From Kalaharituber pfeilii (Eukaryota > Ascomycota > Pezizomycetes > Pezizales > Pezizaceae), in the NCBI GenBank assembly GCA_015179045.1, contig WHUZ01000010.1, forward strand, positions 1,240,001 through 1,304,000: a stretch of 64,000 bases of DNA, written 5' to 3'. The position numbers and the translations under genes were made by a program. The notes beneath the pieces were generated by a model, which did not search any database, was not told where the DNA came from, and saw only the letters and a list, made by a program, of their open reading frames with translations. Below, piece after piece: positions 23,293 through 34,084 of the stretch (its first letter is position 1; each line of letters starts with the position of its first letter).

Positions 23293-23925
23293 ATGAACAA
23301 CGGCTCGTATTACGAGCTATATCGCAGTAGCAGGTTCTTCATCCCTTCTTCTCCTCCCGTGCAGAATGTGGACGGATGGATGAAACTACACTATGCCATA
23401 ACATTATAATTGATCACTTTTACTAACTTGATTATTGTGCCTTTGCGCAAATTGTAGCGTTGGGGTGACTCTCACTGATGCTCTTGACGATCTTATAATG
23501 CAAGGAAGGATTGACCCGCAACTGGCGATGAAAGTCTTGTCGAATTTTGACCGGAGTATTACAGAAGTGCTATCGGATAAGGTGAAGGCGAGCTTGAGTT
23601 TCAAGGTGGATAAGACCTCTCCTTTCCTTTTCCACTTGCACATGTGCGCGGGTTTGAGGCCTCCAGGGTTCATTTCCCCCACTTTTCGTTCCCATAAACT
23701 TTCACATTAGCACTACGTCAAGAGACCATAGGCTGAACAACTTACCTCGAACGCCTTCGCTTTCGATGGGAACAACAGGGCCACCTCGATACATATAGAT
23801 TCTGCGACGAGGTCTGGACGTTCCTCATCAAAAACGTAACCTTCAAGCTACAAAACGCCAATTTCGTCTCCACAGACAAAGTCAAGATCGTCTCCTGCAG
23901 TTCTAAGAAGCCTGGTGAAGCTTAA
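23293..23925 (+). CDS. TOA2: Transcription initiation factor IIA small (gamma) subunit
   Basis: Exons 23293-23333, 23458-23605 and 23779-23925 encode 111 residues, the usual size. TFIIA gamma pairs with the large TFIIA subunit to stabilise TBP on the TATA element for RNA polymerase II initiation. The start [20 protein letters not shown], the helix [18 protein letters not shown] and the beta-barrel part [20 protein letters not shown] match the family throughout. The acceptor AACAG before GGCCACCTC restores the expected KGHLDTYRF junction. Confidence 0.95.
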
Positions 23926-24435
23926 AATCCCTTCAGAGCACAGCATAGCTCACCACAGCACCCACGACTTGACCAGTTCGCCGAAAAAGTTGGCCAGAGG
24001 GGAAGTATACAGACATACAAATGCTCACATAGAGTATATGACAGAGCATGCGGACGGAGAGCTACACATAAATACGGGAGAATCGATAACTTGTCAAGTC
24101 AGAGTTCTCGTTCATCGTTACTACTACTATTGGGTATTGGCGTTCTTGCAAATCTTTGGATTGGATTGAATTGTTGCACATGGGCAGATACATGTTTTTA
24201 TTTGACCCTTGTCTCGCTAGATAGCTAGGTAATTTCAAATATCTATTGCTTGTCATATCACTGAAGTGGAATAGGTATCCCTGTATGTAATAAAGACTCT
24301 ATTCATTTCGGATATTGCCTTTCGTAACTTTCGTGACTCCTGATAATGGAATGAGGGGTAAATGGAGCCCAATCCTCTCTCGGCTCCAGACTAAAGGCCA
24401 TTTATGGTTCTTCCGTACTGTCACATGACTTACAT
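23926..24435. other. Convergent intergenic spacer TOA2 / TRM2
   Basis: About 510 bp holding the 3' UTRs of two convergent genes. No further gene or RNA feature is seen. Confidence 0.4.
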
Positions 24436-26412
24436 TTAAGTGATCTTTGTCAAGACGGCAACACTCTCAACATGGTGTGTCTATACCAATTGTTAGTCCA
24501 ACCTTATCTCAATGGGGGGGAGAGAAAGCTCACTTGAGGGAAAAAATCAAACCCTCGTATACTGTCAATCCTATACCCCTTCCCTTTCTCATGCGACAAT
24601 AGATATCCCAGATCCCTCGCTTGAGTATGCACATTACACGACACATACACGATCCTCCTCGGCCCCAAATCCAACAACTGATTCAGGAACACCTTGTCGC
24701 TTCCCTTTCTTGGAGGGTCAATCACCACCGCAGTCTCCTCTCCAGGGAACGTAATCCTCTCGAATATCTTCTCTGCTTGCCCATCAACGAATTCGGCATT
24801 ACGGATCTTGTTCGAGGTAGCATTGCGGTAGGCGAAGAAGATGCTCTCGGCGGAGACGTCGACGCCGATGACTTTTTCGAAGGTATTACCGCAGGTCACG
24901 GTGAAGAGGCCGGAGCCACAGTAGGCGTCAACAAGGTACTTGGGAGTCGTGGGAGAGCCGGTGATGCTGGGGATGGGGAGGTGGAGGTTGTCGCGGACGT
25001 AGGTGGTGAACTACATATATCCCACCGTGTTATCTTAGCCTTTCACTCGCTCAATATAGGGAGCAATGAAACGGAGGGGGGGGGGGGGGCATGTGGGGTT
25101 AGCAACAAACCTCTTCAAGAATAGAATTATTGTTCTGGAAAAAGGTCCCAGCGGGCGACTCGAACTTGTATTTGCCAACATACTCAATGATAACCTTCTT
25201 CGAATTGGTAATACACTGCTTCTCCTCCTCATAATCTGCTAAGACTGGCGCACCTGGTGAAGTTGGTTCCGCCCCCTCCTTCGGTTTCCGCACCGTGGAT
25301 TCTCGCAATAGGAGAGTTGCGCCACGCTTATACGTATCGATGTGCTCTATGACATCGGCTCGTGACTTCGCCAGTCCCTCTCGGAGAGCGGGGGTGCCGA
25401 TCGGACAGTCCTCAATATCGAGAACATGTCTTGTGCCTTTCTTCTGGAAACCGATTGGTGGAGGAGGGGCCCCTTCAGCACGAAATCGCCTTGGGAGGTC
25501 GAAGTGAGGCGTGAGCTTCGTTCGGTATCCCATGGTGAGTGGCGAGCCCCAGGTGGGTCCAATCTCCGGCACCACGGCAGGGTCGAGGCCAGAGAAATTC
25601 TTATAAGCTTTCTCAATGACTCTTCTCTTGTGCAGGAGTTGCTCCTGGTACGGCAGCATCTGGAATTGGCATCCACTGCACTGGGCAAAGTATTTACAGC
25701 CAATGAGACTGTCGTCACGTTTCTCTCCCGGGGTAAGGACTTTGACGAGGTCGGTCATAGAATACGAGAAGCATTCCAGGTGCTTGTATATTTTCGCCTC
25801 AACAACGTCTCCTGGTAGTGTGAACGGGACGACGTAGATGTGGTCCTTCTCAGGTGAATACGCCAGCCCATCTCCAGTACTACTGAGCTCCTCAATTGTG
25901 AGATTTAGGACGGTATAAATCTCCGGTAATATCTTTCGGTCCTCTGGCTTGCCCTCTGAACCCTCTACCTCTGATTGCTTCTCTGTAGGCTCTTCTAGCT
26001 CCTCCACAGTATTCTCTTTCGCTTCCTGCGCCTGTGCAAGGAGTTTTTGCACGTCAATTAACAGCACCTCCTCAGCAGAGCCCTCACCGCCTTCGGCAAC
26101 TTTCTTCTGCTGCTTTTCTATTTTTCTGCGCTTGCGGTGGTCATTATTTCTACTGCCTCCACCACCTCCACCACCACCTCTGGGTCCCCTGTTGTTGAAT
26201 GGCTCCCTTCTATATCCATTACTGTTACCATAACTTGCGGCGCTTGGGCCGACCTCCATTCTTGTTATCGTAAAAGCGTTGAGCAGTGAAGTCGCTGACA
26301 AGCACCTTGCCCCAGCGGTGCGAAATGAAGTGGGTATTGATGAGAAAGGAAGAACAGGTGATATAATCGCTGGTAGGCGCTTGTAATGCAAGCGCAAAGG
26401 AGAAAGCAACAT
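24436..26412 (-). CDS. TRM2: tRNA (uracil-5-)-methyltransferase
   Basis: Three exons, 25111-26412, 24534-25010 and 24436-24480, encode 607 residues. TRM2 makes 5-methyluridine at position 54 of tRNA from S-adenosylmethionine. Seen in order: a basic N-terminus with a Gly run; a TRAM-like beta-barrel (GDGLAYSPEKDHIYVVPFTL); a CxxC motif (FAQCSGCQFQMLPYQEQ); SAM-binding VDAYCGSGLFT and DVSAESI; DPPRKGSD; and the catalytic Cys motif IVYVSCN. The C-terminal exon encodes THHVESVAVLTKI, the usual family ending. The ATG at 26412 gives a 51-residue, largely acid-free extension that could be a mitochondrial presequence; the next ATG at 26259 (MEVGPS) would give a shorter form. A frame extending to 26451 starts with GTG and was not used. 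A poly(C)/poly(G) tract lies inside the first intron near 25075-25089. Confidence 0.93.
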
Positions 26413-26859
26413 GGGCAGGGAAAGTCGTTGAGAGCGTAAATCTCCCTCCACAATTAGATTTTCGGTGTGGGAATCTATGCGAAGCCAAGATTTCAGATGC
26501 GAGATAACTCTATACTAGGCCCAGCTTTATCTGCCTGATATCTGATTGGATCTAGTTGGCTGGAAGGTTCATAGCAAAAATGTTTACCAATAGCCAACTC
26601 TGTGGATGGAATGAATCGAGAACGGAGCTTCCATCTTGATATGAGAAAGTGATAGCCATGGTGTACTCTACTGCACATCCTTTGAAGTATTACAATGTCA
26701 TGAAGCTTTACATATTCTCCTTGTCCCTCCGTTAACCCCAGACAGATTGTATGATCATTAAGTCATATGTATAGCGAGCAGTATGAGCAGGTGCAGGCAA
26801 CTGCAATACTGCAGCTGGCTCCGAGCTTGCTCTACCCTACATCCCATCACTGTATTTGC
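26413..26859. other. Intergenic region RBL2 3' end to TRM2 promoter
   Basis: Both neighbours are on the minus strand, so this holds the RBL2 3' UTR and the TRM2 promoter. Nothing else is recognised. Confidence 0.4.
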
Positions 26860-27389
26860 TTAGATCTCCTCGCTGAGCAGCTCTCTGGCGTCCTTGATGG
26901 CATTCCTGGCCTTCTCCTTAGCATCTTCTGGCTCGCTTCCAGAGGATTCCTAGCCAGTGTGATACCAATTAGTAACTTCATTTAGGCCCGCAAATATCCT
27001 GAACTTGACAAAGAAAGAAGGTTCCTGTAGCAGAAGAGAAGAAAATATAGTTGGGTGATGAGGAAGGAGGCCATCTGACGTACCAACTCTGTCTCCAGGC
27101 TGGAAACCGCATCCTCAAGGTTCTTCCTCACTGTGGGTATCATTGCTTTCGTTTCCTCGACCACTTTCCTCTGATTTTGAATCCAACATAGATTAGCCCA
27201 TCATGCCTTCGCCGCATAACATAGATATACCTGCTGCTTAATCGCATATTCATCTGCCTCTCCTTCCTCAGCAAGCATCGACTCTAAGCTCTTCTTGGCG
27301 GAGGCAAGCTCCTTATGGTAGCTCTTTTCCTCCTTGGTCAAGCGGAGGACAGAGGACGTCTTTATGGAGAGCGAGGATGGGGCCGGCAT
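26860..27389 (-). CDS. RBL2: Tubulin-specific chaperone A
   Basis: Exons 27231-27389, 27084-27170 and 26860-26949 encode 111 residues. Cofactor A (Rbl2 in yeast) binds free beta-tubulin and hands it on in the folding pathway. The protein begins MPAPSSLSIKTSSVLRLTKE and is helical throughout (KSYHKELASAKKSLESMLAE; KVVEETKAMIPTVRKNLEDA; EKARNAIKDARELLSEEI), matching the three-helix TBCA fold and size. All introns are GT-AG (60 and 134 nt). Confidence 0.93.
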
Positions 27390-29257
27390 GCTGTGTTTAG
27401 GGAATAACAAATATTGATTTTTATCTTTCCTTCTTTTGATGTTGGGATTGGACGTCGAATTGTGGAGGCTCTGGGGCTTCTGTTGATACTGCTGTACTGC
27501 GTATCACGCGAATGTTGTGGAAACAAACAATCGTGGTGGGGGGTTTTAGTCTGCTTAGGGGTCTTGGTGACTCAAAAACGAATGCCCCCTCCCCAGTAGT
27601 CCGCTCGCCCCATGTCATGTCATGTAGCTTTGAGTGCCTTAAAACTGCACCACCACTATCGCCCATGCATCGTCCACCCAGCAGGGCCCCTTACAGGCCT
27701 AGCTATGACAGCGTCCTTCACGCCCAGAATTCACAGAATATAGATAATGCCTTGCCTTGCCAGTTCAAGAATCAAGGATACAAAAAGAACTAGCTCAGGG
27801 CCCAGCGAATACACCATCCTATCCTATCACTTCCAACTATGGATGCCGTAATGGGAAATCCTTCGAGGGACTCAATACAGCCCTGACAAGCTCGTCCAAT
27901 CCATCTCATACTACTACCCTCTCTCGCTGCTGCGTCCATTGTCGTCGTAGCAAATAAAAGCACCCAACAGAGCTTAGTCTTACATTGGCCTCTTTCAGGA
28001 TCTCATTTACATGGAGGCACCATGCCAACCTGAACCTATGTCCCAGCAATAGTTGCTAAGTATCAGACAAATCGTCAGGCGCTGCATGCAACGCCTGGGG
28101 CTAGACTGGAGGCTTACATATCGGCTGTCGCAGATAAGGACCGAGTTATTGGTGGTACCATCGACAACGTTCCCCCTCCGAGACGTACAGAAGGCATTTT
28201 CCTACCTTACGCTGCTCTTGCAATACTGGTCTGTAGAACCCCCTACGAACTATTAACCTACGCCCGCAAAATCCTCAAATACACTAAATCACCCAGGAGA
28301 TGCTTCATTTCAAGCCGGGTGCTGAGCGCCTGGCTGACTTCCTAGAGCGGGAACTTCATGGTGCAGGTTATCGACCAGTTGTTTAGGAGTGCGCCATTCG
28401 GGCAGTCAAAGATGGTAGTGGGGAGCTTGGTGATGGGATTTATTGCAAGCTTTTCGAGCTGCGTGGAGAGCGGATCTTGAAGAACTAGGAGAACTAGTTG
28501 GGATATTTGACGATACTTTCCTTTTTTTCCCTTTTTTTCATTTTAGTTGTCGTTTGGGAGATGGGATAACGCTGAGGTTGAGGGTACCGATGCCGTTCAT
28601 TTCAATTGTGAACAGGTGGAACACAGAGACCTTGGGTGATGAGATGCCGTGCGTGGCTATCCCAACAATGTACGATAGATGTAAATTAGGCAGTACTGCG
28701 ATATCGATAAGGATAAGAGGTTTGGTCTGGTATCCCTCGGGTATGATACGCGAAATTCTCAAGTTTCGTCCCACCCAAAAAAGGATTAAAACGTCTTCTT
28801 GGGAGGATATCTACTGGCCAATGGAAGCCTCGAATTTTGGCTCATCACAGACTCTGCAGGGGTACCTGTCGTCATTTGAGCTCCATAACCAAGCTCTTTT
28901 GGGGTGGGACGAAATTTTACGATTTCGCGTGCCCGAGAGATATCATATGCATAGCTGGAGGAACTGCTGGGATAGTGCTGGGGTAACAATTACTGGGGTA
29001 TTAAGCAAAATCGAAAGGGCGCAGGGGCGATCATGAGCAGCAGAAGCAACAAACTTTCTAGAACAAAACGAAACGCGAGTCTCACCAAGTGTCTACAAGC
29101 AGCATACATGCACATTGCTCATCGCACACATGCAATATCAATATTTAACATACATCCGGTGCCTTTAACCTTTCAAAACGAATACTAATCACGCGGCGGC
29201 AAAAAAACGGTCCTAGTCTCATACTTATAGCGCCCCCAATCGCTCTCCCCAGCACAA
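27390..29257. other. Divergent intergenic region RBL2 / LRP1
   Basis: About 1.9 kb with both promoters. It contains an inverted-repeat element at 28729-28944. An open frame of 197 codons at 28443-29036 runs through that element, has no ATG in a good context and no domain, so it is not called as a gene. Confidence 0.4.
28729..28944. mobile_element. Foldback (inverted-repeat) element of about 216 bp
   Basis: The left arm (28729-28784) reads GGTATCCCTCGGGTATGATA then CGCGAAATTCTCAAGTTTCG then TCCCACCCAAAAAAGG. The right arm (about 28894-28944), read on the minus strand, is GATATCTCTCGGGCACGCGA then AATCGTAAAATTTCGTCCCA then CCCCAAAAGAG. The arms are similar over about 50 bp with small indels, leaving a unique centre of about 110 bp. 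This structure suggests a MITE or foldback transposon remnant. No clear target-site duplication was found. Confidence 0.6.
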
Positions 29258-29975
29258 ATGGAAGCCGACCTCAAGTCCCTCCTTGAGGACCTCACGGACC
29301 ACGTCGACGACCTCACCGAGACCATCGACCCTCTCCTCAGTACACCGCTCTCCGCCACCGCCTCAAAGCTCCCCGTTGTCGACCAAGCGAAGCTTTACGT
29401 CCTGCACGTCTACGCTCTAGAATCCCTCTTATTCTGTACTACTGCATAACCCTCTCATTCTTTCTCTTCATTTCACCCTCCAATTTCTCTCAATCGGAGC
29501 TAATCTCACAAACGCGGAATATTGGAACAGCATACCTCCGCCTCAATGGCATAAAAGCCAAGGACCACCCCATCATGCGCGAGCTCGCGCGGGTAAGGCA
29601 ATACGTGACGAAGATCAAGGATGCAGAGGACAATGCCGCCTGGCAGAATGGGGCCGGATTACATTTGGATAAGGAGGCAGCGGGGAGGTTTATTAAAGCT
29701 GCTTTGGTAAATACCCATTTTTCTTTGACTTTGCAATTTTATGGCTCTGCTTGATTATTGCAAGAGGTAGGTTTGTTGACGTATGGCATTCGAAAAACTT
29801 GTAGGCCGGAAATGAACGAATAGATCGGTTAGAGAGGGAGAAGAAGGAGAAGGAGGCGGAGGAGGCGGAGGAGGAGGAGGAGGAGGAGAAGGAGCAGGAG
29901 GAGGAGAGGGAGAGGGAGAAGGAAAAAGGGAAGGCGAAGGGGAAGGGGAAAGGGAAGGGGAAGGGAAACTGGTGA
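29258..29975 (+). CDS. LRP1: Exosome cofactor, C1D/LRP1/RRP47 family
   Basis: Exons 29258-29435, 29531-29706 and 29805-29975 encode 174 residues. LRP1 (RRP47) is the nuclear exosome cofactor that binds Rrp6 and acts in 3' processing of rRNA, snRNA and snoRNA. The Sas10/C1D domain covers about residues 1-115 (LLEDLTDHVDDLTETIDPLL; KLYVLHVYALESLLFSYLRL; KAKDHPIMRELARVRQYVTK). The third exon encodes an extreme low-complexity tail: a Glu/Lys run followed by Gly-Lys repeats ending in GNW, written in purine-only GGR/GAR codons on the + strand. A basic tail is usual for this family and helps bind RNA. The gene converges on LSM8. Confidence 0.88.
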
Positions 29976-30632
29976 ACGATGTGAGCTGTCTATACAGTAA
30001 TGTGGATATTTCTTCTGGACGAGTGCAAGCGGTGTTAGAAATGCGGATTTGCATGTTTGTTTAATTTTTTTTCTGCCATGATCTTACGACACATCATACA
30101 TAATTTCTACTGCTCTCAGCAGCAGTAATCATCTAAGGAAAGCTCTAACAACAATCATAGAACATGGACAGGAATATGTAGACATGGGAGCATAACAGAG
30201 AAAGTCGATAAACAAGTTCATAAATATGCAAGGGGCCATATGCTCATGCAACAGTGCCTATATGCAAAATCGGAATTGTCATATATCCAGAGAAAGTAGC
30301 AGTAGAGAGCTTCCATGCAAAGGCTACCCAGTCAAGACCACGCATTTGAGTCCATCAAACAGCCGAATCTGTATTTAGGGAGAAGTGGAGAGGAAGAAGG
30401 GCCAGCCGTGAGCGTTCAGGTGAGACGTGATATATCTGTATCGCTCCATCGGTGCTTGCTCCAGGACCATTGCCGCCAATCTCCCATATTATATTCCACC
30501 AATGCACATCTTCAGCAAATATTATAAACCCCTCATTTACATACCCATCCACTGGACCTTTTTTTGTCTGGTAAACATCACAAGCCCAGTCTCCATCTTC
30601 AGTCGCCAGCTAGACATGGGATTGCCTCATCT
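29976..30632. other. Convergent intergenic spacer LRP1 / LSM8
   Basis: About 660 bp of 3'-UTR-like DNA between convergent genes. No gene was recognised. Confidence 0.4.
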
Positions 30633-31089
30633 TCATATGTGCTTCATGCTTCCCAACGGCTCGGCCCGGACTTCACTCCAGTCGATTTCCTTCTCAACTT
30701 CCTCGTCCACAAGTCCACATACAGCCACGTTGTCCCCTCGTATGATGTACAGACCATGGCTCACTGTTTCTGTGGGTTTGGTTGAGTGTAGTGGCTGGAA
30801 AAGGCGCTCTATTGTTGAAGAAAGGATAAGGTTGGTTGTTTGGTCGCATCCCATCAATTTACCCTATAGTTAGGTCAGTGTTCTGTAAATTGATTATCAG
30901 ACAGCTGCAAAACAATCATGGAAAGGCAGTGTGAGATGGGAGTTCACCGTCAAATGGCGTCCATCGGAGGTCAGGATAGTTACAGTTTCTAAATACGCAA
31001 AAATCAGTATCCTTCCGTACCTGATCAAATTCTAAGCATAAATGGAAACGTTAGAACTCACTACCAACGAAGGGCGTGAGCGAAGACAT
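30633..31089 (-). CDS. LSM8: U6 snRNA-associated Sm-like protein LSm8
   Basis: Exons 31065-31089, 30948-30988 and 30633-30863 encode 98 residues. LSm8 defines the nuclear LSm2-8 ring that binds the 3' end of U6 snRNA. The two Sm motifs are visible: VETVTILTSDGRHLTGKLMG then CDQTTNLILSSTIERLF (Sm1), and HGLYIIRGDNVAVCGLVDEE (Sm2), followed by the family-typical IDWSEVRAEPLG. The first exon (8 codons) and the 41-nt second exon were deduced from GT/AG sites; both phases fit and the joined sequence matches LSm8 from its start. Confidence 0.93.
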
Positions 31090-32668
31090 GGTTCCAAATC
31101 GGTTGGCCTCCTCGAATATCACCGCATACAAGGCTCCGGAATTAAAACAGGAGTCGGCCGAGAAATTGGCTCAGTGGAGCTGCTGCTGAATTGCTTTCTA
31201 GTTGATATTGCGTTCACTGAGGTCCCCAGATTTGGCGTGAATAAACGTGCGCTGGCAGCAGTGGAACGTCAGGTGAACTCACCACTAGGACGCCAAGAGT
31301 GGTTAGTACCGTACAGCACAAGTCACGGGATCACCTGAGCAAGCCTCGTAACGCGGGTTTGTTATTGCGCGTTTGCATCCAACCCCTCCAATATCTAAGT
31401 ATAAAATAGACAGGCTTATCGAGAAGGGTATTGAAATTGGCCCTGCTAGCCATCAGTGTCCCGAAGGCCCAGATTGCCCAGGTGGTATATGGATAAGCAT
31501 CGGCCGCCCTGATTAACATCATACATGCAAGCCACTACTGCACCACGCTTCGATGCGCTACATAACCTGATATCAACACAAAACACATACCGACACATCT
31601 TCTGGTATACATGCAATAGGACAAGGTTCCCTATTTCGTGTCTTTTTCCTCCTTGTTAGGACTCGAATATGCTACCCGTTACCAAAATATTCCCATAACT
31701 GCAGAGATTGTGAGCATCTACTTCAATAGAATATTACTGTTTCTATCTCCAATAAGCAAAACATCCAGTATATCACTATCTGTGCCCTTCATTGTATTTG
31801 TCATCATATCCGGGGGTAAATTTTGGTTTTATTGAAATCAAATGGCTGCGAAATTGATGGAGGGTGCATATAAACTCAACCTAAGAAGCGTTTGATTGAT
31901 CTTAGGCCCAGTATGCCCTTGAGTATTTGCCCCGAGGATTTTTATATTGAAAAAAAAAGATTTCGGAGCCCATCCAACACAGGAGCTCACCATAAGAGCT
32001 GCTGTTGCATTGTTCACATCATATATTCGTAAGATACCATCACTGAAGAGATCATCTTTCGTGAGAAGCTATTAGCACTGATCCGTCAAAATACGGGTTA
32101 TAAAAAGCTTGCTATTCCATGTCCAGGATTGTCTTTCCTTGGAGCGATCCCCACCGTTGCTCATTATTTATCCGGTATATAGTACGTTTTCATTCGTCGT
32201 GTTGAGTACTCCATGCAGCTAGACATGCAATCTGTCACGCCAAGCCCTTTTATCTCACCCATATTACTCCTGTTCATTCTCCGCCTCCGAAGAAATGGGA
32301 CCTGAATGCAGGGACCCCTTCCAAGAAGGCTTGCCGAAGACTGCAAGAGTTGTGGAACTCGCAGCATCGGCTTCGAAAATGTTCAACATGCCCAGTCACT
32401 CTAACTTGTCATCGTCCTACTATTGTCGGAATGTCCCTCGCAAGTGATCGTTGGATTTAAACGCAGACTATACGATGCCGAACTTGGCCGTGGTGAATCC
32501 CCACATACAGTAGCATATAAAACCCGTTAATCACCTCTCGTCGCATTTTTCATGTTGCCATCAATTTTTTCTCATTTTTTTGTTTTTCTGTAACTAAAAA
32601 AAAACGTACTCGAGTACATTCAAATATTCTCCACGTGATGCCATCATATAGCCACTATAGAACTATCT
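31090..32668. other. Intergenic region upstream of LSM8
   Basis: Contains the LSM8 promoter. The frames at 31.04-31.34 kb (+) and 31.33-31.52 kb (-) have no recognisable domain. No RNA gene was seen. Confidence 0.35.
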
Positions 32669-33064
32669 TCATATTAGCCATGCACTACCTATATGTTCCC
32701 TTGCCCCAAACAAACACCACTTCCCATCCATTTGCTCCAACTTCCCATCCATTTACTTCAACTTCCCATTCATTTGCTCTAACCTCCCATCCATTTGCTC
32801 CAACCTCCGATCCCATTTCTGATCCATTTGCTCCAACCTCCGATCCCACTTCTGATCCATTTGCTCCAACTTCCGATCCCACTTCTGATCCATTTCCTCC
32901 AACTTCCGATCCCACTTCTGATCCATTTGCTCCAACTTACGGTCAATCTCTGCATTTTGCACCGCAAACGCCGCCCGAATACTCCTATTAACAATTCCCT
33001 CTATATCAGTCATTGTCGGCAGCTGCCGAATTTTCGCTCTCATGCTCTCTACCCCATGAGCCAT
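32669..33064 (-). pseudogene. Coiled-coil repeat gene interrupted by one stop codon
   Basis: Minus-strand frame from ATG 33064 (MAHGVESMRAKIRQLP) is open for 103 codons to a TAA at 32753-32755 and continues in the same frame for 27 codons to TGA at 32669. After about 40 residues the protein is an 11-residue repeat (33 bp: KLEQMDQKWDR and variants, at least four copies), then 7-residue units (21 bp: LEQMDGK). This predicts a heptad-type coiled coil. The TAA sits exactly where the repeat has CAA (Gln). The opposite strand gives a Pro/Thr/Ser repeat protein over the same bases; I prefer the minus strand because its non-repeat N-terminus looks like ordinary protein. No known family. Confidence 0.5.
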
Positions 33065-34084
33065 CCTAAAAAATGCGGGACTTACAATGCCAACTTCTCA
33101 TATCTTTCCTGCACCGTAAGCACAGTATCGGCCATAGTAGTATCGCTTTCTGACCGAAACGACAGCCTTAAATAAAGGTTATTATCGTATTGCTTTCTCG
33201 GGGATATAATCGATGAGTCTGGACTCCTTGAAAATAATCAGTGACTGCAAAATCTAAATACTAACAACGCGTTGCAACTGTCCAACCCTACAATTTAAAT
33301 ATCCAATCCTATAACAATCTATCCACTATTACGTAAATGCCACTACACACACACCCCTAAAATAACTACTCTAACCACTATCAATAAATAATATCCTCCT
33401 CATCATCCTAAACCGCTGTTAATAAAACATTGCAAAATTTAGCAGAGTCTTTCAATTGTATCTGGAGGGCTGTGGAAGGGGAACTGGCAACTCTCCTCGT
33501 GCACAGGCTTTCTTGGTACGCTTAATTAATTCGCGGCACGAGAACAACTGGCAACTATTTCTGCTGTTTTATCTTCTTTTGCCATTCATTAGTGACCAGC
33601 GTGTCAGCCAGTGCCGCTAGCAGTCACGTGCTTGCATAATTTCAACATATTTATAGCCACCGATATCAAGTGAGATGATAGCCTTATCATAAGTCATGAT
33701 ATTATTGACATTGAAAAGCATTGCTGATTAAAAAAATGTATATTACAAAAAATAGACCTTTCGTCGTTCAGCACAGCAGTGATAGGCTGTTCGCACAGGA
33801 AATTCGTAACATCAACAAGACTTGGAAATAACGACCCAAACCCTTACTCCAATGGATGCTCCCAGCCGGTGATCCCATGAATAGAAACCCAACTTTTGCG
33901 TGCCACAGCCACATAACTACCGACGCACTTGATACCCCATGCACTTTCTCCTCTGTGCACACAACCAGGAAATATCGTTCGAAATATACACGTGCTTGCT
34001 TTTGTCTATCTTCTACATAAAAAGTCGACCACAAAGCCAAGGGGGGTGTAACCATCATTAATCTAACTCGAATTCACAAGGAGT
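33065..34084. other. Intergenic region downstream of CDS1
   Basis: AT-rich, with no gene recognised. The 97-codon minus-strand frame at 33768-34058 has no domain and lies in the CDS1 3' region. Confidence 0.35.

Noticed and set aside
28443..29036. Plus-strand frame of 197 codons between RBL2 and LRP1
   Set aside because: It begins with TTG, runs straight through an inverted-repeat element and shows no domain.
32635..32991. Plus-strand Pro/Thr/Ser repeat frame (SDPTSDPFAPT)
   Set aside because: Opposite strand of the coiled-coil minisatellite; the minus-strand version has an ordinary N-terminus and heptad logic.
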